A DNA stretch of 64,000 bases from Litorivicinus lipolyticus (GTDB taxonomy: Bacteria > Pseudomonadota > Gammaproteobacteria > Pseudomonadales > Litorivicinaceae): positions 2,175,001 to 2,239,000 of the forward strand of contig NZ_CP045871.1 in the NCBI RefSeq assembly GCF_009650135.1, given 5' to 3'. A program made the translations under genes and the position numbers. Numbering within the stretch: position 1 is the stretch's first letter; each line of letters opens with the position of its first letter. Of the stretch, positions 17,035 to 27,253 are shown one piece after another. A model generated the notes under the pieces. That model had not been told where the DNA came from, made no database searches, and worked only from the letters and a program-made list of their open reading frames with translations.

Positions 17035-17636
17035 TTCTAGCCCTTGCTGGCTGTATTTTTGGGCCCCTACTGGTTCGGGCCGGACTGCCTTACCGGTTAG
17101 GGCTTGGGCTGTTTACACTGGGGACCTTATTGGCGGCCGGCTTGGGGCTTTGGCTGGCGCGCGAAAATCTGTGGGCATTGCTGGGTGCGGTACCGCTGGT
17201 GCTGGTTGCGCCGATGGTGTTGAAGGCGCTGTCATTGCCGCCGATTGCCGATGTCATGACGCGGCTACAACCTGCGATTGAGTTTATCGTCCCACCGCCG
17301 GGTGACAATGACCTGGCGATTAGCGCCGCGGTCGGCGATGCCCATCGCAATCACTACCATGACCTGCGCACACGCGTAGATGCCGACTCGCCGCGTACGT
17401 GGATACTGGCCTATGCAGAGCGCGCGGGTTGGGTGCTGACCCAGGAACGCGAACAGGCGCTGCAGTTCGAAGTGCGGTCGCGGATTTTTGGTTTTACCGA
17501 TGATGTGGTGGTGCGCTGGGCCGCCGATGGCGACAACGTCCGCGTCGACGCCAGATCACGCTCCCGCGTTGGCGTCAGCGATCTAGGGGCCAACGCAAAA
17601 CGACTGCGTGCGCTGCTAGGCGTCGCCGCGGACTAA
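17016..17636 (+). CDS. DUF1499 membrane protein
   Basis: A 206-residue protein with two or three hydrophobic helices in the first about 75 residues and a soluble DUF1499-like C-terminal domain. The signature-like segments are AHRNHYHDL and VRWAADGDNVRVDARSRSRVGVSDLGANAKRL. The function of the family is unknown. ATG 17016 lies inside the GGDEF-EAL gene, implying translational coupling. The last 21 bases overlap the convergent DUF2489 gene. Confidence 0.75.
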   Translation: MAKIGLILALAGCIFGPLLVRAGLPYRLGLGLFTLGTLLAAGLGLWLARENLWALLGAVPLVLVAPMVLKALSLPPIADVMTRLQPAIEFIVPPPGDNDLAISAAVGDAHRNHYHDLRTRVDADSPRTWILAYAERAGWVLTQEREQALQFEVRSRIFGFTDDVVVRWAADGDNVRVDARSRSRVGVSDLGANAKRLRALLGVAAD

Positions 17637-18059
17637 TACCGCGCAGGCTGCACGCACGCTCTCCGCGTGTTCGGACTCAAGTTTCATCCGTTCCAGATCC
17701 AAACGCATGCGCGTTTGCTTGTCCAACGCGTTGCGCGCGTCCTTGATTGGCTGATCCGCCAGAGCCTCAGCCATCACTAAAATCGCACGCAAATCGCTGC
17801 GTTGTAACCAACTGGTGTCAACCGCGTCCAGCAACGGCTTCAACCGCAATGCCCCTTCACTCACATCGCATTGCTCGGACATCACCGCGCGAGCAATCGC
17901 ATCGACACTGACCTGCAGATTGGCCAGGCGCGCCTGCGTCGCCGCCGCCTTGGCCTCGTCCTGGGCCTTGACCTTGGTCAATTCGCGCCACGCAACCCAA
18001 GCAAGCCCTGCAATAACCGCCAAGCCTGCCGCAATCATCCATCCAACAGTCGCACTCAT
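17616..18059 (-). CDS. DUF2489 membrane-anchored protein
   Basis: A 147-residue protein with one N-terminal transmembrane helix (about residues 5-23) and a helical cytosolic remainder containing [20 protein letters not shown], a DUF2489-type signature. The function is unknown. It starts four bases inside trpC and is the last member of the long minus-strand rpe-trp operon. It overlaps the convergent DUF1499 gene by 21 bases. Confidence 0.7.
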   Translation of the reverse strand: MSATVGWMIAAGLAVIAGLAWVAWRELTKVKAQDEAKAAATQARLANLQVSVDAIARAVMSEQCDVSEGALRLKPLLDAVDTSWLQRSDLRAILVMAEALADQPIKDARNALDKQTRMRLDLERMKLESEHAESVRAACAVLVRGDA

Positions 18060-18844
18060 TCGCCGAACAACCCAGCAAGGGCCTGGCCCGGATCGGGCTG
18101 GCGCATGAAGGCTTCGCCGACCAAGAACCCACGCACGTCATGGGCATGCATCTGGGCGACATCGGCGGCATTCAAAATGCCCGATTCCGTGACTACAAAG
18201 CGATCCGCGGGAATCCTGGGCAACAGCTCGATCGTGGTCTGCAAACTGGTCGTAAAGGAACGCAAGTCGCGGTTGTTGATACCCAAGATGCCACTGGGCA
18301 GCGCCAACGCACGATCCAGCTCGTGACCGTCGTGGACCTCGACCAGCGTATCCAAACCCAAGTCGGTGGCGCACTGCTGCAAACTGGCGGCCTGGGCATC
18401 ATCCAGCACCGCCATAATCAGCAGCACACAATCGGCTCCAAGCGCGGCCGCCTCGACGACCTGATAGCTGTCACAAACAAAGTCTTTACGCAGCACCGGC
18501 AAATCACAGGCCGCGCGCGCCGCCAACAAATAGTCGTCCGCGCCTTGAAAGAAGTCTCGATCCGTCAGCACCGACAAACAAGCGGCACCGCCGGCCTGGT
18601 ATTGACTGGCATGCAATGCCGGCTGGAAATCCTCGCGAATGATGCCCTTGGATGGGCTCGCCCGTTTGATTTCAGCGATCACCGCGCTGTCGCCGGCTAG
18701 CGCTTTGGCCAACAAGGCGCGTTCAAAACCGCGCGCGATATGGCCCTGAGCTCGGGTCAACAAAACGGCTTCGCTGGTGGCGGATTTAAGCGCCGCGACT
18801 TCCTCGGCCTTGCGCGCCATGATGGTGTCTAAAATAGTAGCCAT
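18056..18844 (-). CDS. trpC: Indole-3-glycerol phosphate synthase
   Basis: TrpC closes the ring of carboxyphenylaminodeoxyribulose phosphate to indole-3-glycerol phosphate in tryptophan synthesis. The 262-residue single-domain TIM barrel shows [12 protein letters not shown] (catalytic Lys), [25 protein letters not shown] and VTESGI. It is not fused to TrpF. The start overlaps the trpD stop by one base. Confidence 0.96.
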   Translation of the reverse strand: MATILDTIMARKAEEVAALKSATSEAVLLTRAQGHIARGFERALLAKALAGDSAVIAEIKRASPSKGIIREDFQPALHASQYQAGGAACLSVLTDRDFFQGADDYLLAARAACDLPVLRKDFVCDSYQVVEAAALGADCVLLIMAVLDDAQAASLQQCATDLGLDTLVEVHDGHELDRALALPSGILGINNRDLRSFTTSLQTTIELLPRIPADRFVVTESGILNAADVAQMHAHDVRGFLVGEAFMRQPDPGQALAGLFGE

Positions 18845-19854
18845 TAAAATTCCTGAGTCATTGCAGCCAGTGACGACAAACGCTGGGCGGCCTCGCTGGA
18901 GGCCATGACGGCGCGCGCAGTGGTGACACCTGCGGCCATGCTCGGCGCTAGCCCACTGACATAAATAGCCGCACCGGCATTGAGGGCGACGATATTAGAT
19001 TCGGGGCCGGGGACGCCGTTCAAGGCGTTCATGACCAGGCGGTGACTTTCGGCGACGTCACGCACCGCCAAGTTCTCGAGTGAGCCCGCGGCGTCATAGT
19101 CGGCCGGGTCCAGGCGCCATGTCGTGACCTCGCCGTCCTTTAGTTCGGCAACCAGAGTCGGCGTTGCGATCGAGATTTCATCAAGCCCATCGTCCGAGTG
19201 CACCACCATGACGTGATTTGAGCCCAGCGCTTTGAGCACATGCGCCATCGGTTCGACCCAGTCAGCGCTAAAAACGCCCAGTACCTGGTTGGGCGCGCCG
19301 GCTGGATTGGTCAGCGGCCCTAGCAAGTTAAAGACCGTACGCACGGCCATTTCTTTGCGCGGCCCGATGGCGTGTTTCATGGCGCTGTGGTGGGACGGCG
19401 CAAACATAAAGCCGACACCCAAACGGTCAACGCAGGCCTTGACCTGCTCGGCATTCAAATCCAAGCGGACGCCCACGTGCTCCAATAAATCGGCGCTGCC
19501 GGTGGTACTGGAAACCGAGCGGTTACCGTGTTTTGCGACCTGAGCGCCGGCGGCCGCGGCGACAAATGCGCTGGCGGTTGAGACATTAAATATCGACGAC
19601 CCATCGCCGCCGGTGCCGCAGGTGTCGACCAAGTGTTCGCCGTCGATGCTGACCTTTGAGGACAGCTCGCGCATCACCTCGGCGGCCGCGGTGATCTCGT
19701 CAACGCTCTCGCCTTTGAGCGCCAGCGCAACCAAAAAACCGCCAATTTGAGCATCGGTACACTGGCCGGTCATGATTTCACGCATCACCGCGCGCATGCT
19801 ATCGACGGACAGGTCGTTCCCGGCCATCAGCTGTTTCAGTACGCTTTGAATCAT
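18844..19854 (-). CDS. trpD: Anthranilate phosphoribosyltransferase
   Basis: TrpD transfers phosphoribosyl from PRPP to anthranilate. The 336-residue protein carries the PRPP-binding [17 protein letters not shown] loop, KHGNRSVSS, and the anthranilate/metal segments LLGPLTNPA and [10 protein letters not shown]. It is separated from trpG by only two bases and overlaps trpC, so trpG-trpD-trpC is a single transcription unit. Confidence 0.96.
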   Translation of the reverse strand: MIQSVLKQLMAGNDLSVDSMRAVMREIMTGQCTDAQIGGFLVALALKGESVDEITAAAEVMRELSSKVSIDGEHLVDTCGTGGDGSSIFNVSTASAFVAAAAGAQVAKHGNRSVSSTTGSADLLEHVGVRLDLNAEQVKACVDRLGVGFMFAPSHHSAMKHAIGPRKEMAVRTVFNLLGPLTNPAGAPNQVLGVFSADWVEPMAHVLKALGSNHVMVVHSDDGLDEISIATPTLVAELKDGEVTTWRLDPADYDAAGSLENLAVRDVAESHRLVMNALNGVPGPESNIVALNAGAAIYVSGLAPSMAAGVTTARAVMASSEAAQRLSSLAAMTQEF

Positions 19855-19856
19855 AG

Positions 19857-20435
19857 CTAGGCCCGCTTTAAGAAGTTGTCGAGCATCTCGTGCCCCTGTT
19901 CCGAAAGAATAGACTCGGGGTGGAACTGGACGCCTTCAAGTCCCAGTTTGGTGTCGCGAATGCCCATAATGCATTCACGCTCGCCGTCGGCAACAGAATA
20001 CGAGGTGACTTCAAAGTTATCCGGCAGCGTCGCCGGATCAATCACCAACGAGTGGTAGCGGGTCACGGTCAGCGGGTGTTTCAGGCCGCTAAACACCCCG
20101 CGCCCGTCGTGTTCAATGTCCGAGGTTTTGCCGTGCATGATGCGCGGTGCACGCACAATGTCGGCACCGTAGGCCGCTGCCATCGACTGGTGACCTAAGC
20201 ACACCCCCAGGGTCGGAATACGGCCGGCACAGGCTTGAATCAGCGCGACCGAAATGCCGGCTTGCTTAGGCGTGCATGGACCCGGGCTGATCACCACCTG
20301 GTCGGGGTTCAACGCCAACACCTCGTCAACCGTGGTCTCGTCGTTGCGCAATACCTTGACCTGCGCGCCCAGCTCTTGAAAGTACTGGACTAGGTTGTAG
20401 GTAAACGAGTCGTAATTATCGAGCATGACCAGCAT
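19857..20435 (-). CDS. trpG: Anthranilate/aminodeoxychorismate synthase glutamine amidotransferase subunit
   Basis: A class I glutaminase that feeds ammonia to TrpE (and possibly PabB). The 192-residue protein has the catalytic Cys in [11 protein letters not shown] and the His-Glu pair in [12 protein letters not shown]; the oxyanion segment ISPGPCTP is intact. Here it is separated from trpE by the ion-channel gene, with ten bases between the channel stop and this start. Confidence 0.95.
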   Translation of the reverse strand: MLVMLDNYDSFTYNLVQYFQELGAQVKVLRNDETTVDEVLALNPDQVVISPGPCTPKQAGISVALIQACAGRIPTLGVCLGHQSMAAAYGADIVRAPRIMHGKTSDIEHDGRGVFSGLKHPLTVTRYHSLVIDPATLPDNFEVTSYSVADGERECIMGIRDTKLGLEGVQFHPESILSEQGHEMLDNFLKRA

Positions 20436-20445
20436 GGGACGTCTT

Positions 20446-21297
20446 CTATGGTTTGGTGGAAGTGGGAGCTGCGGAGTCTAGCACGCTAGCATCGGGCATT
20501 TTTTCGCTCATGGCGCTCAACTGCAGCTGCAAACGGGTCAGGGATTCCTGGGTTTTTTCAAGTTCCGCCAGCACGTTTTCAGGGCTCGGAATCTGGCGTA
20601 GCTTTTCCAACCGCTCGGCCTTGGCCTCGTCTAAGTTGTTCAACACCACGGCAATAAACAGGTTGATGACGACAAAGGTACCCAGCACCACGAAGCTTAC
20701 GTAATACACCCAAGCCCAGGGTTTGACCGCCAACGACGCGTACATGACATCGGTCCAATCTTCGAGCGTGACGATACGAAACAGCGTCAGCAGACTGATG
20801 CCCAGGTCGCGCCAGTGGGTCGGGTCGATCTCGTGAAATAGGTAAAAACCGGCGACGCCGTAGATGTAAAACACGATCGACATCAGCAGTACCACGTGCC
20901 CCATGCTGGGGATCGAGCGCACTAGGGTATGAATCACCAAGCGCAGTTCGGGAAAGGCTGAGACCAGGCGCAACACCCGCAGAATCCGCGCCAGCCGCGC
21001 CAGCGTCGCAAATTGCCCGGTAGTCGGAATCAACGACGCCACCACAATCGCGAAATCGAACAGGTTCCAGCCGTCAGTGAAATAGGCGCGCGGGCGCAGG
21101 GCAAATATTTTCAACCCAGCCTCGAGGATAAAAATGGCCAAGAAAACCCGGTCCAGCAGCACCAGCCATGGCCCAATCGCCGCCATCACGGCTTGGCTTG
21201 TTTCCAGCCCTATCACCACCGCATTAAGCAAGATAATGGCGATAATGATCTGGTGAATCAGTCCACGTTCGGCAGACTCGGCGATACGTTCACGCAT
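20446..21297 (-). CDS. Bacterial voltage-gated cation channel (NaChBac/Nav family) with Ca-type filter
   Basis: A single-domain, six-helix voltage-gated channel of 283 residues. S4 carries four arginines three apart (R101, R104, R107, R110). The pore filter is TLEDWTD (177-183). S6 is [15 protein letters not shown], and a C-terminal coiled coil (about 240-266) fits the tetramerisation helix of this family. NavAb has TLESWSM; acidic residues at the second and last variable positions are the changes that make its calcium-selective variants, so Ca permeation is plausible. ATG 21297 is three bases after the trpE stop; upstream in-frame codons lie within trpE. Confidence 0.9.
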   Translation of the reverse strand: MRERIAESAERGLIHQIIIAIILLNAVVIGLETSQAVMAAIGPWLVLLDRVFLAIFILEAGLKIFALRPRAYFTDGWNLFDFAIVVASLIPTTGQFATLARLARILRVLRLVSAFPELRLVIHTLVRSIPSMGHVVLLMSIVFYIYGVAGFYLFHEIDPTHWRDLGISLLTLFRIVTLEDWTDVMYASLAVKPWAWVYYVSFVVLGTFVVINLFIAVVLNNLDEAKAERLEKLRQIPSPENVLAELEKTQESLTRLQLQLSAMSEKMPDASVLDSAAPTSTKP

Positions 21298-21299
21298 GT

Positions 21300-22814
21300 T
21301 CAGGGCGTCTCCGTCAGACCCGCGTGTGCCATGGCTGCGGCACGGAAAATCGCACGGCATTTCTTAAGGGTTTCTTGCCATTCGCTTTCAGGGTCCGAAT
21401 CGGCCACTACGCCGGCACCGGCTTGGATGTACAGATTTCCATCCTTTAACACCGCGGTGCGAATCGCGATCGCCGTGTCCATGTTGCCCTGCCAGCCCAG
21501 GTAACCGACGGCGCCGCCATATATGCCGCGGCGCGAGGGTTCCAACTCGTTGATAATTTCCATTGCCCGCACTTTTGGGGCCCCGGACAGCGTGCCCGCG
21601 GGCAAGCAGGCTTTGAGTACATCAATCGCGTCCATGTCATCGGTCGCCATCCCCGTCACGTTCGACACAATGTGCATCACGTGGCTATAGCGCTCGACGA
21701 TCATTTTGTCCGTCAGCGTGACCGTGCCGGTCTTGGCGACACGGCCGACGTCGTTGCGACCCAGGTCAATCAGCATCAGGTGCTCGGCCAGCTCTTTGGC
21801 GTCGGACAATAAGTCCGCTTCCAAGGCCTGATCCTCGATTTCGTTGGCGCCGCGTTGACGCGTCCCAGCAATCGGTCGCACCGTCACCAATCCGTCTTCG
21901 AATCGAGCCAGAATTTCCGGCGACGAACCGACGATTTGGAAGTCATTCAGTTGCAAAAAGTACATGTACGGCGACGGATTCAACCGGCGCAATGCCCGAT
22001 ACAGGTTCAGCGGCGGCGCTTTGAACGGCAGTCGCATGCGCTGCGATGGCACCACTTGCATGCAGTCGCCGGCGTTGATGTAGTCCTTGACCCGGTTAAC
22101 CGCGGCACGATAGCCCTCGGCGCCGAACTCGGATTCAAAGTCCGACTCAACAATCGGCTCGAAACTCGGCGCATCCAAGGCTTTGGCCGGCAACGGTCGG
22201 GCCAGTCGTTCACGCAATACGTCCAGGCGCGCCTTGGCTTGGACCAGTGCATCACCGGCGCTGGGGTCGACGTGGGTGATCAGGTAAAGGCGACCGGATA
22301 GATTGTCAAAAACAACCACTTCGTCGGACAGCAACAGCAAAATATCCGGCGTGTCCAAACCCGGGTCCATCGGGAAACTGTGAGCGACCTTGGATTCGAC
22401 CAAACCGACCGTGTCGTAGGCAAAATACCCGACCAGACCACCGGTAAATTTAGGCAAATCCAAATTAGGCAAATCCGCCGGCGTCGCCACCGCCAAACCG
22501 GCCTGGTAGCCGCGGATCCATTCGAGCGGATCGGCCTCGGCGTGGCTGTCGATGGTTTCGCCGTTACGCACGTGAGTGATAACGCCATCTTTGAGTGACA
22601 CGCGTTCGCTGCACGGCAACCCGATCATGCTAAACCGGCCCCATTGCGCCCCGCCCTGGACGGATTCCAACAGGTAACTGTAGGCACCGTCGCCGAGTTT
22701 GAGGTAGCACGACAGCGGTGTTTCCATGTCCGCTAACACGGTCATCGCCACAGGCACACGCTTGAAGCCTCTTGAACTTAGACCAAGCAGTTGTTCGGGA
22801 GTCGGTGCAATCAT
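21300..22814 (-). CDS. trpE: Anthranilate synthase component I
   Basis: TrpE makes anthranilate from chorismate with ammonia from TrpG. The 504-residue protein has the chorismate-binding core: SPEILARFEDG, RPIAGTRQRG, MLIDLGRNDVGRV, LPAGTLSGAPKVRAMEII and GAVGYLGWQGN. An N-terminal LESV segment (YLLESVQGGAQWGRFS) suggests feedback inhibition by tryptophan. It overlaps gph by four bases upstream. No leader peptide or attenuator can exist directly before it. Confidence 0.96.
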   Translation of the reverse strand: MIAPTPEQLLGLSSRGFKRVPVAMTVLADMETPLSCYLKLGDGAYSYLLESVQGGAQWGRFSMIGLPCSERVSLKDGVITHVRNGETIDSHAEADPLEWIRGYQAGLAVATPADLPNLDLPKFTGGLVGYFAYDTVGLVESKVAHSFPMDPGLDTPDILLLLSDEVVVFDNLSGRLYLITHVDPSAGDALVQAKARLDVLRERLARPLPAKALDAPSFEPIVESDFESEFGAEGYRAAVNRVKDYINAGDCMQVVPSQRMRLPFKAPPLNLYRALRRLNPSPYMYFLQLNDFQIVGSSPEILARFEDGLVTVRPIAGTRQRGANEIEDQALEADLLSDAKELAEHLMLIDLGRNDVGRVAKTGTVTLTDKMIVERYSHVMHIVSNVTGMATDDMDAIDVLKACLPAGTLSGAPKVRAMEIINELEPSRRGIYGGAVGYLGWQGNMDTAIAIRTAVLKDGNLYIQAGAGVVADSDPESEWQETLKKCRAIFRAAAMAHAGLTETP

Positions 22815-23467
22815 GCCAAAAGCTCTAAAAAGTCGTGATAAATCAAATCGGGCGCGGCCAGCTCGACCGCGTTGCCATGGTTATAGCCCAACCGCGTGAG
22901 TGCAACCGGCATGCCCAAGGCTTGCGCGGCTTCAGAATCGTTAGACGAATCGCCCACCATGACACAGCGCGCCGGATTGACGCCCATCCGCTGGCACGCC
23001 AGCTGAAGCATGTCCGGGGCTGGTTTTTTGGTGGCCACACTATCCCCGCCCAGCACCACGTCAAAGCGCATATCCAAGGCATCCAGCATAATTGTCGTGT
23101 ACTGCATCGGTTTATTGGTCACCAGCGCCGTCGGCCATTGCTGCTGAATGCGTGCCAAGCCCTCGGCCACGCCGGGGTAAAGCACCGGATTGCGCGCGCA
23201 CTGCGCCTGGTAGTGGGACTCGAAACGCAGGTAAGCCGCATCCGCATGCTGGCTGGCGTCGGCAAATTCGAAGGCCCGATGAATCAGGTTCCACGCCCCG
23301 CGCCCAACCCAATCACGCACCCGGGCCTCGCCTGCCGGACCCTGTCCGTATTCGGCCAGCACCGCATCCACCGATGCTGCCAAGTCCGGCACGCTATCGA
23401 CCAATGTGCCGTCAAAATCAAACAGCACTGCTTCCAGCGGTCCGTCGACCAGGGATCGAATTTTCAC
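22811..23467 (-). CDS. gph: Phosphoglycolate phosphatase
   Basis: A HAD-family hydrolase of 218 residues that removes phosphate from 2-phosphoglycolate, a DNA-repair and metabolic by-product. HAD motif I is [11 protein letters not shown] near the N-terminus, motif II is ALVTNKP, and the C-terminal motif IV is [12 protein letters not shown]. It overlaps rpe and trpE by four bases each, giving the common rpe-gph-trpE order of gammaproteobacteria. Confidence 0.93.
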   Translation of the reverse strand: MKIRSLVDGPLEAVLFDFDGTLVDSVPDLAASVDAVLAEYGQGPAGEARVRDWVGRGAWNLIHRAFEFADASQHADAAYLRFESHYQAQCARNPVLYPGVAEGLARIQQQWPTALVTNKPMQYTTIMLDALDMRFDVVLGGDSVATKKPAPDMLQLACQRMGVNPARCVMVGDSSNDSEAAQALGMPVALTRLGYNHGNAVELAAPDLIYHDFLELLA

Positions 23468-24135
23468 TGGCCGGCCAAGGCCTGACGCATACGGTCCACG
23501 ACCACTTTGTAGTCAGGCTGTCCAAAAATGGCCGAGCCGGCGACAAAGCTATCGGCTCCCCGACTGGCGACCTCGGCAATATTGCCCGGGCCGACCCCGC
23601 CGTCGACTTCAATGCGCACGTGTTGGGCGCCGCGTGCGTCCAAATAGGCCCGTGTAGCGGCGATTTTATCAAGCGTACCGGGGATGAATTTTTGACCGCC
23701 AAAGCCTGGGTTGACGCTCATCAGCAAGACCACGTCGAGTTTGTCCAAGACGTATTCCAAATGCGTCAGTGGCGTCGCCGGGTTCAGCACCAAGCCCGCT
23801 TTCAAACCGCGCTCTTTGATCATCGCCAACGAGCGATCCACGTGTTCCGAGGCTTCCGGGTGAAAGGTAATCCAGCTGGCGCCGGCGTCGGCAAACATGC
23901 CGATCAGCGCATCCACTGGCTTGACCATCAAATGCACATCAATCGGGGCGGTCACGCCATGCTTTCGCAGGGCCGCACAGACGCTGGGGCCAAAGGTCAG
24001 GTTAGGCACGTAGTGATTATCCATCACATCAAAGTGGATGATGTCGGCGCCAGCCACCAAGACGTCATCGACTTCCTGGCCGAGTTTGGCCAAGTCGGCG
24101 GCAAGAATAGAGGGGGCGATCAGATAATCGTGCAT
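23464..24135 (-). CDS. rpe: Ribulose-phosphate 3-epimerase
   Basis: Rpe interconverts ribulose-5-phosphate and xylulose-5-phosphate in the pentose phosphate pathway. The 223-residue TIM-barrel protein shows [31 protein letters not shown] (metal His/Asp), [23 protein letters not shown] and [13 protein letters not shown] 24135 is preceded by GGAG at five bases; an earlier in-frame start at 24165 gives an untypical extension. It is the first gene of the eight-gene minus-strand operon ending at 17616. Confidence 0.95.
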   Translation of the reverse strand: MHDYLIAPSILAADLAKLGQEVDDVLVAGADIIHFDVMDNHYVPNLTFGPSVCAALRKHGVTAPIDVHLMVKPVDALIGMFADAGASWITFHPEASEHVDRSLAMIKERGLKAGLVLNPATPLTHLEYVLDKLDVVLLMSVNPGFGGQKFIPGTLDKIAATRAYLDARGAQHVRIEVDGGVGPGNIAEVASRGADSFVAGSAIFGQPDYKVVVDRMRQALAGQ

Positions 24136-24182
24136 AACTACTCCGTCATTTGAGGGCGTAAGCATACCGATTCACTCAACAA

Positions 24183-24953
24183 TCAGCGAGTTGCGTGTCG
24201 CTTTACTTTATTCCAGGCAGCCTGAATTTTTTGCGACTCTTGCTTGGCCGCTTCAATCGCTTCGGCTGAACCCCCGGCCGCGGCGACTTTGTCTGGATGG
24301 TGGGTACTCATAGCCTTGCGGTAGGCTTTTTTCAGCGCCGCACCCTGAGTCCCCGGAGCCACCCCGAGCACTCGCCATGCCGAGCTAGGAGTCGCAGCCG
24401 GCTGCGACTGCGGCGCGTCCGGCGCGGGTGTTTTTTTCAGTCGCACCAGCACCGCCGGCAAGCCCAGCCTCGCGACCGTGGCCTGCAATCGCGACTCCGC
24501 CGCCAGGCCCTGGACATCGCTGCGCACCAAACGCACCAGCAACCAAGCCAACGACGCGCTGTGCAATCGGGTCCGGCAGTGATGACGCAAACGCGCGCTG
24601 ACGGCGTCCGCATCCAGCCCCGCTTTCCCCTGATTAAACGATGCGACCGCTTCGCGCTGACCCGAAACGCTCAAATCCAGGCGTCGAATCAGGCTTTGGG
24701 TGGCGGCCAAGTGGCGCGGCGTGATCGCGCCTTGCAGTTTGCAGTGAAAGCCGGCCAGGCGAAAAATGAGGCGCTGCTGGGCCAAATCATCGCGAATGTC
24801 CGCAACGATCGAACGCCACAGTGCACGCCCGGCAATGGCACCGGTCACGGCAAACACCAACGCTGGAAATACACCGCCCCAAATACCGATCGCCGCACCG
24901 ACCAACGCACCAAATACCTGCACACCCTCACCACTTCGTTTCGTCCTGACCAC
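24183..24953 (-). CDS. djlA: DjlA-like membrane-anchored J-domain co-chaperone
   Basis: A 256-residue DnaK co-chaperone. It has one N-terminal hydrophobic anchor (about residues 12-45), a TerB-like helical middle (about 55-160), and a C-terminal J domain with the essential HPD in MSTHHPDKVAA. GTG 24953 is the outermost start; an internal GTG at 24923 preceded by GAGG is an alternative. It is divergent from lptD, whose gene neighbours djlA in many gammaproteobacteria, and DjlA is known to affect envelope stress signalling. Confidence 0.85.
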   Translation of the reverse strand: MVRTKRSGEGVQVFGALVGAAIGIWGGVFPALVFAVTGAIAGRALWRSIVADIRDDLAQQRLIFRLAGFHCKLQGAITPRHLAATQSLIRRLDLSVSGQREAVASFNQGKAGLDADAVSARLRHHCRTRLHSASLAWLLVRLVRSDVQGLAAESRLQATVARLGLPAVLVRLKKTPAPDAPQSQPAATPSSAWRVLGVAPGTQGAALKKAYRKAMSTHHPDKVAAAGGSAEAIEAAKQESQKIQAAWNKVKRHATR

Positions 24954-24961
24954 AGTCTAGC

Positions 24962-24990
24962 TTGGGCTTTGCGACTTATCTGCTTATAGT
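24962..24990 (+). promoter_or_regulatory. Sigma-70 promoter for lptD-surA operon
   Basis: TTGGGC (24962-24967) and TATAGT (24985-24990) are separated by exactly 17 bases. A transcript from here would begin near 24997, which excludes the upstream in-frame lptD starts (24962, 24989) and supports TTG 25022. Confidence 0.6.
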
Positions 24991-25021
24991 GCCAACTTGC
25001 CTTGCCACCTCGGACACCAGT

Positions 25022-27253
25022 TTGTTAAAGCGACTTTCCCTACTGGCCCTCGCCGCCAGCTTTCACAGTGCCGCCAATCCCGCACTGGTCGGCGTCGACT
25101 GGATCGAGGACCCGGTCGCCAATCCGCTGTGCGGGGGCTATTACCTGTCACCGCAACTGCCGGATGCCCGCGGCGAAGAAATTGAAGCGCGCGCGTTGGA
25201 AACCGAATACGACGGCTCTGACCGCATTGCACTTAAGGGCGACGCCCAACTGTGGAACAACCAAATTGCCCTGGAAGCGGATGAAATCAGTCTGTACCGC
25301 GTGTCCGGCGATGGCGACGCGATTGGCAACGTGGCCTTTCGCGACCCGCAGTTCTTAGTCCGTGGCAAGACCGCGTCACTGAACCTGTACAGCGGCCGGG
25401 TCGAGCTGCGCGACAGCGAAATTGTCGCACACGAGCTGCACCTTTACGGCCAAGCCGAGGACGTTGTGCGCAATGGCGCCGGTATCATTCGCGTACGCAA
25501 TGTCGACTACAGTTTTTGCGCGCCCACCGATGACGCCTGGCAAATGGGGGCGGGTGACATCAAACTCGACTTCAACTCCGGTCGCGGTTACGCCAAAAAT
25601 GTCACCCTGAAAATCAAGAAAGTGCCCTTTGTGTGGTTGCCAATTATTGGTTTCCCGGTCGATGAACGCCGTTTAACCGGCTTTTTATGGCCAAAATTTT
25701 CATTAGAAAGCAGCGACCTGTACGGCAGCGACTATTCACTGGAAGCGCCGTTTTATTGGAACATCGCGCCGCAAACCGACGCCCTGATCGTGCCCACGCG
25801 GATCGCCCACCGCGGCAACATGTTACAGCTTCAACAGCGCTATCTATTCGCCAACGAAAGCCAGTCCACGGTCAATCTGGGGTGGCTCGATGACGACGCC
25901 ATTAGCGGCGGCAAACGCCGCGCCATCACCGCGACCTGGGCTACCGAAACGAGCTCGCCGTGGATTGCCAATGCCTACGGCGCCTGGGCTGACGATGCCG
26001 ACTATGAAACCGACATCGGCGGGCTTGCGATCCCGGACGATGAACAGTTCCCCAGCCTGAAAGTCTCTACCAGCTACCGCCAACCGAGCTGGAGCATCAC
26101 CAGCAGCCTAAAAAGCTACACCCTCGCCGACGCCAGCACCGGCCAGGCGGCACGCCCGTATCGCGAGCTGCCGCGGATCGTCGCCCAAGGCCGCATTGAT
26201 GACAGCCAGCGCGACCAAAACTGGTACGCCCAGTTCGTCAATTTCGAGCGCGACAATACGCTGCTCAGCGGCACCAGCGCCGACACCGGCAGCCGTGTCA
26301 ATCTGCGCTACACCCTGGCGCAACCGTTTCGCTCCAGCTGGGGTTACCTGACCCCAGCGATCGGTGCCGACGGCATCGCCTACGCATTGTCCCGCGACAG
26401 CGGCCTGGATGACGCGCCCTCAGTCGCGGTACCGCGCGCCAGTGTCGATGCTGGGTTGTTTGTCGAACGTCGTTTTGAGCGCCTGACCCACCGCATTGAG
26501 CCGCGCCTTAAATACCTGCGCGTGGCGCACGTGGACCAAGACGCCCAACCCAATTTTGACACCGGCAGCGTCGGCTTTAGCTTTACCCAATTGTTTTCCG
26601 ATCGACGCTTTTCCGGCGGCGATCGCATCGGTGACACCGAGCAGGTCACCGCCGGGCTGTCCAACCGCTGGAGCGACAACGACAGCGGCAGCGAGCGCTA
26701 CCGCTTTGATCTCGGCCAGACGTTTTATCTGCGCGATCGCTCGGTCGGACTGAGTGCAAATAGCGTCGACACCACCGCACGCTCGCCATTGGTCGGGGAA
26801 GCACGGATCAACCTCAACGAGCGCTGGAGCCTGGGCAGCGAAGCGACACTGGACCCGCGTTTTGGGGTCGACTCCGGCGCCTCTAGCGTTAAGTACCGGC
26901 GCGATCAGCACCACCTGGCCACCCTGCGTATTCGTTGGAACGACCAAGCGGCCACCAGCCATGAGGGCAGCGTGTTGTGGGGGCTGAATGATCGTTGGCG
27001 TGTCGCAGCAGGCTACGGCTATAACGAGGAGACTCGGCACTCCGAACGCTTTGCATTTGGCTTCGAATACGAATCCTGTTGCTGGCGAACCGCAGTCGTC
27101 CAGAGTTATGATCGCCCCTCATCGACCGGCGCCGGCACGCACAAACTGTCACTGCAATTCCAATTAAAAGGGCTGGGCCAAATCGGCCGGCGCGCCATCA
27201 ACAATTTGCGAGATAACATTGAAGACTATGAACCCCGTCCTATTCGCTATTAG
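25022..27253 (+). CDS. lptD: LPS assembly outer membrane protein LptD
   Basis: LptD is the outer-membrane beta-barrel that, with LptE, inserts lipopolysaccharide. From TTG 25022 the product begins MLKRLSLLALAASFHSA, a compact signal peptide. An OstA-like beta-jellyroll follows, then a large barrel rich in alternating and aromatic residues. Cysteines fit the disulfide pattern: NPLCGGYY, YSFCAPTDDAW and the C-terminal pair YESCCW. Length is about 743 residues. The surA start lies 26 bases inside the 3' end. Confidence 0.93.
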   Translation: MLKRLSLLALAASFHSAANPALVGVDWIEDPVANPLCGGYYLSPQLPDARGEEIEARALETEYDGSDRIALKGDAQLWNNQIALEADEISLYRVSGDGDAIGNVAFRDPQFLVRGKTASLNLYSGRVELRDSEIVAHELHLYGQAEDVVRNGAGIIRVRNVDYSFCAPTDDAWQMGAGDIKLDFNSGRGYAKNVTLKIKKVPFVWLPIIGFPVDERRLTGFLWPKFSLESSDLYGSDYSLEAPFYWNIAPQTDALIVPTRIAHRGNMLQLQQRYLFANESQSTVNLGWLDDDAISGGKRRAITATWATETSSPWIANAYGAWADDADYETDIGGLAIPDDEQFPSLKVSTSYRQPSWSITSSLKSYTLADASTGQAARPYRELPRIVAQGRIDDSQRDQNWYAQFVNFERDNTLLSGTSADTGSRVNLRYTLAQPFRSSWGYLTPAIGADGIAYALSRDSGLDDAPSVAVPRASVDAGLFVERRFERLTHRIEPRLKYLRVAHVDQDAQPNFDTGSVGFSFTQLFSDRRFSGGDRIGDTEQVTAGLSNRWSDNDSGSERYRFDLGQTFYLRDRSVGLSANSVDTTARSPLVGEARINLNERWSLGSEATLDPRFGVDSGASSVKYRRDQHHLATLRIRWNDQAATSHEGSVLWGLNDRWRVAAGYGYNEETRHSERFAFGFEYESCCWRTAVVQSYDRPSSTGAGTHKLSLQFQLKGLGQIGRRAINNLRDNIEDYEPRPIRY

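Noticed and set aside
24962..25021. An N-terminal extension of LptD from TTG 24962 or GTG 24989
   Set aside because: A well-spaced promoter (24962-24990) occupies this stretch, and the compact signal peptide begins at TTG 25022.
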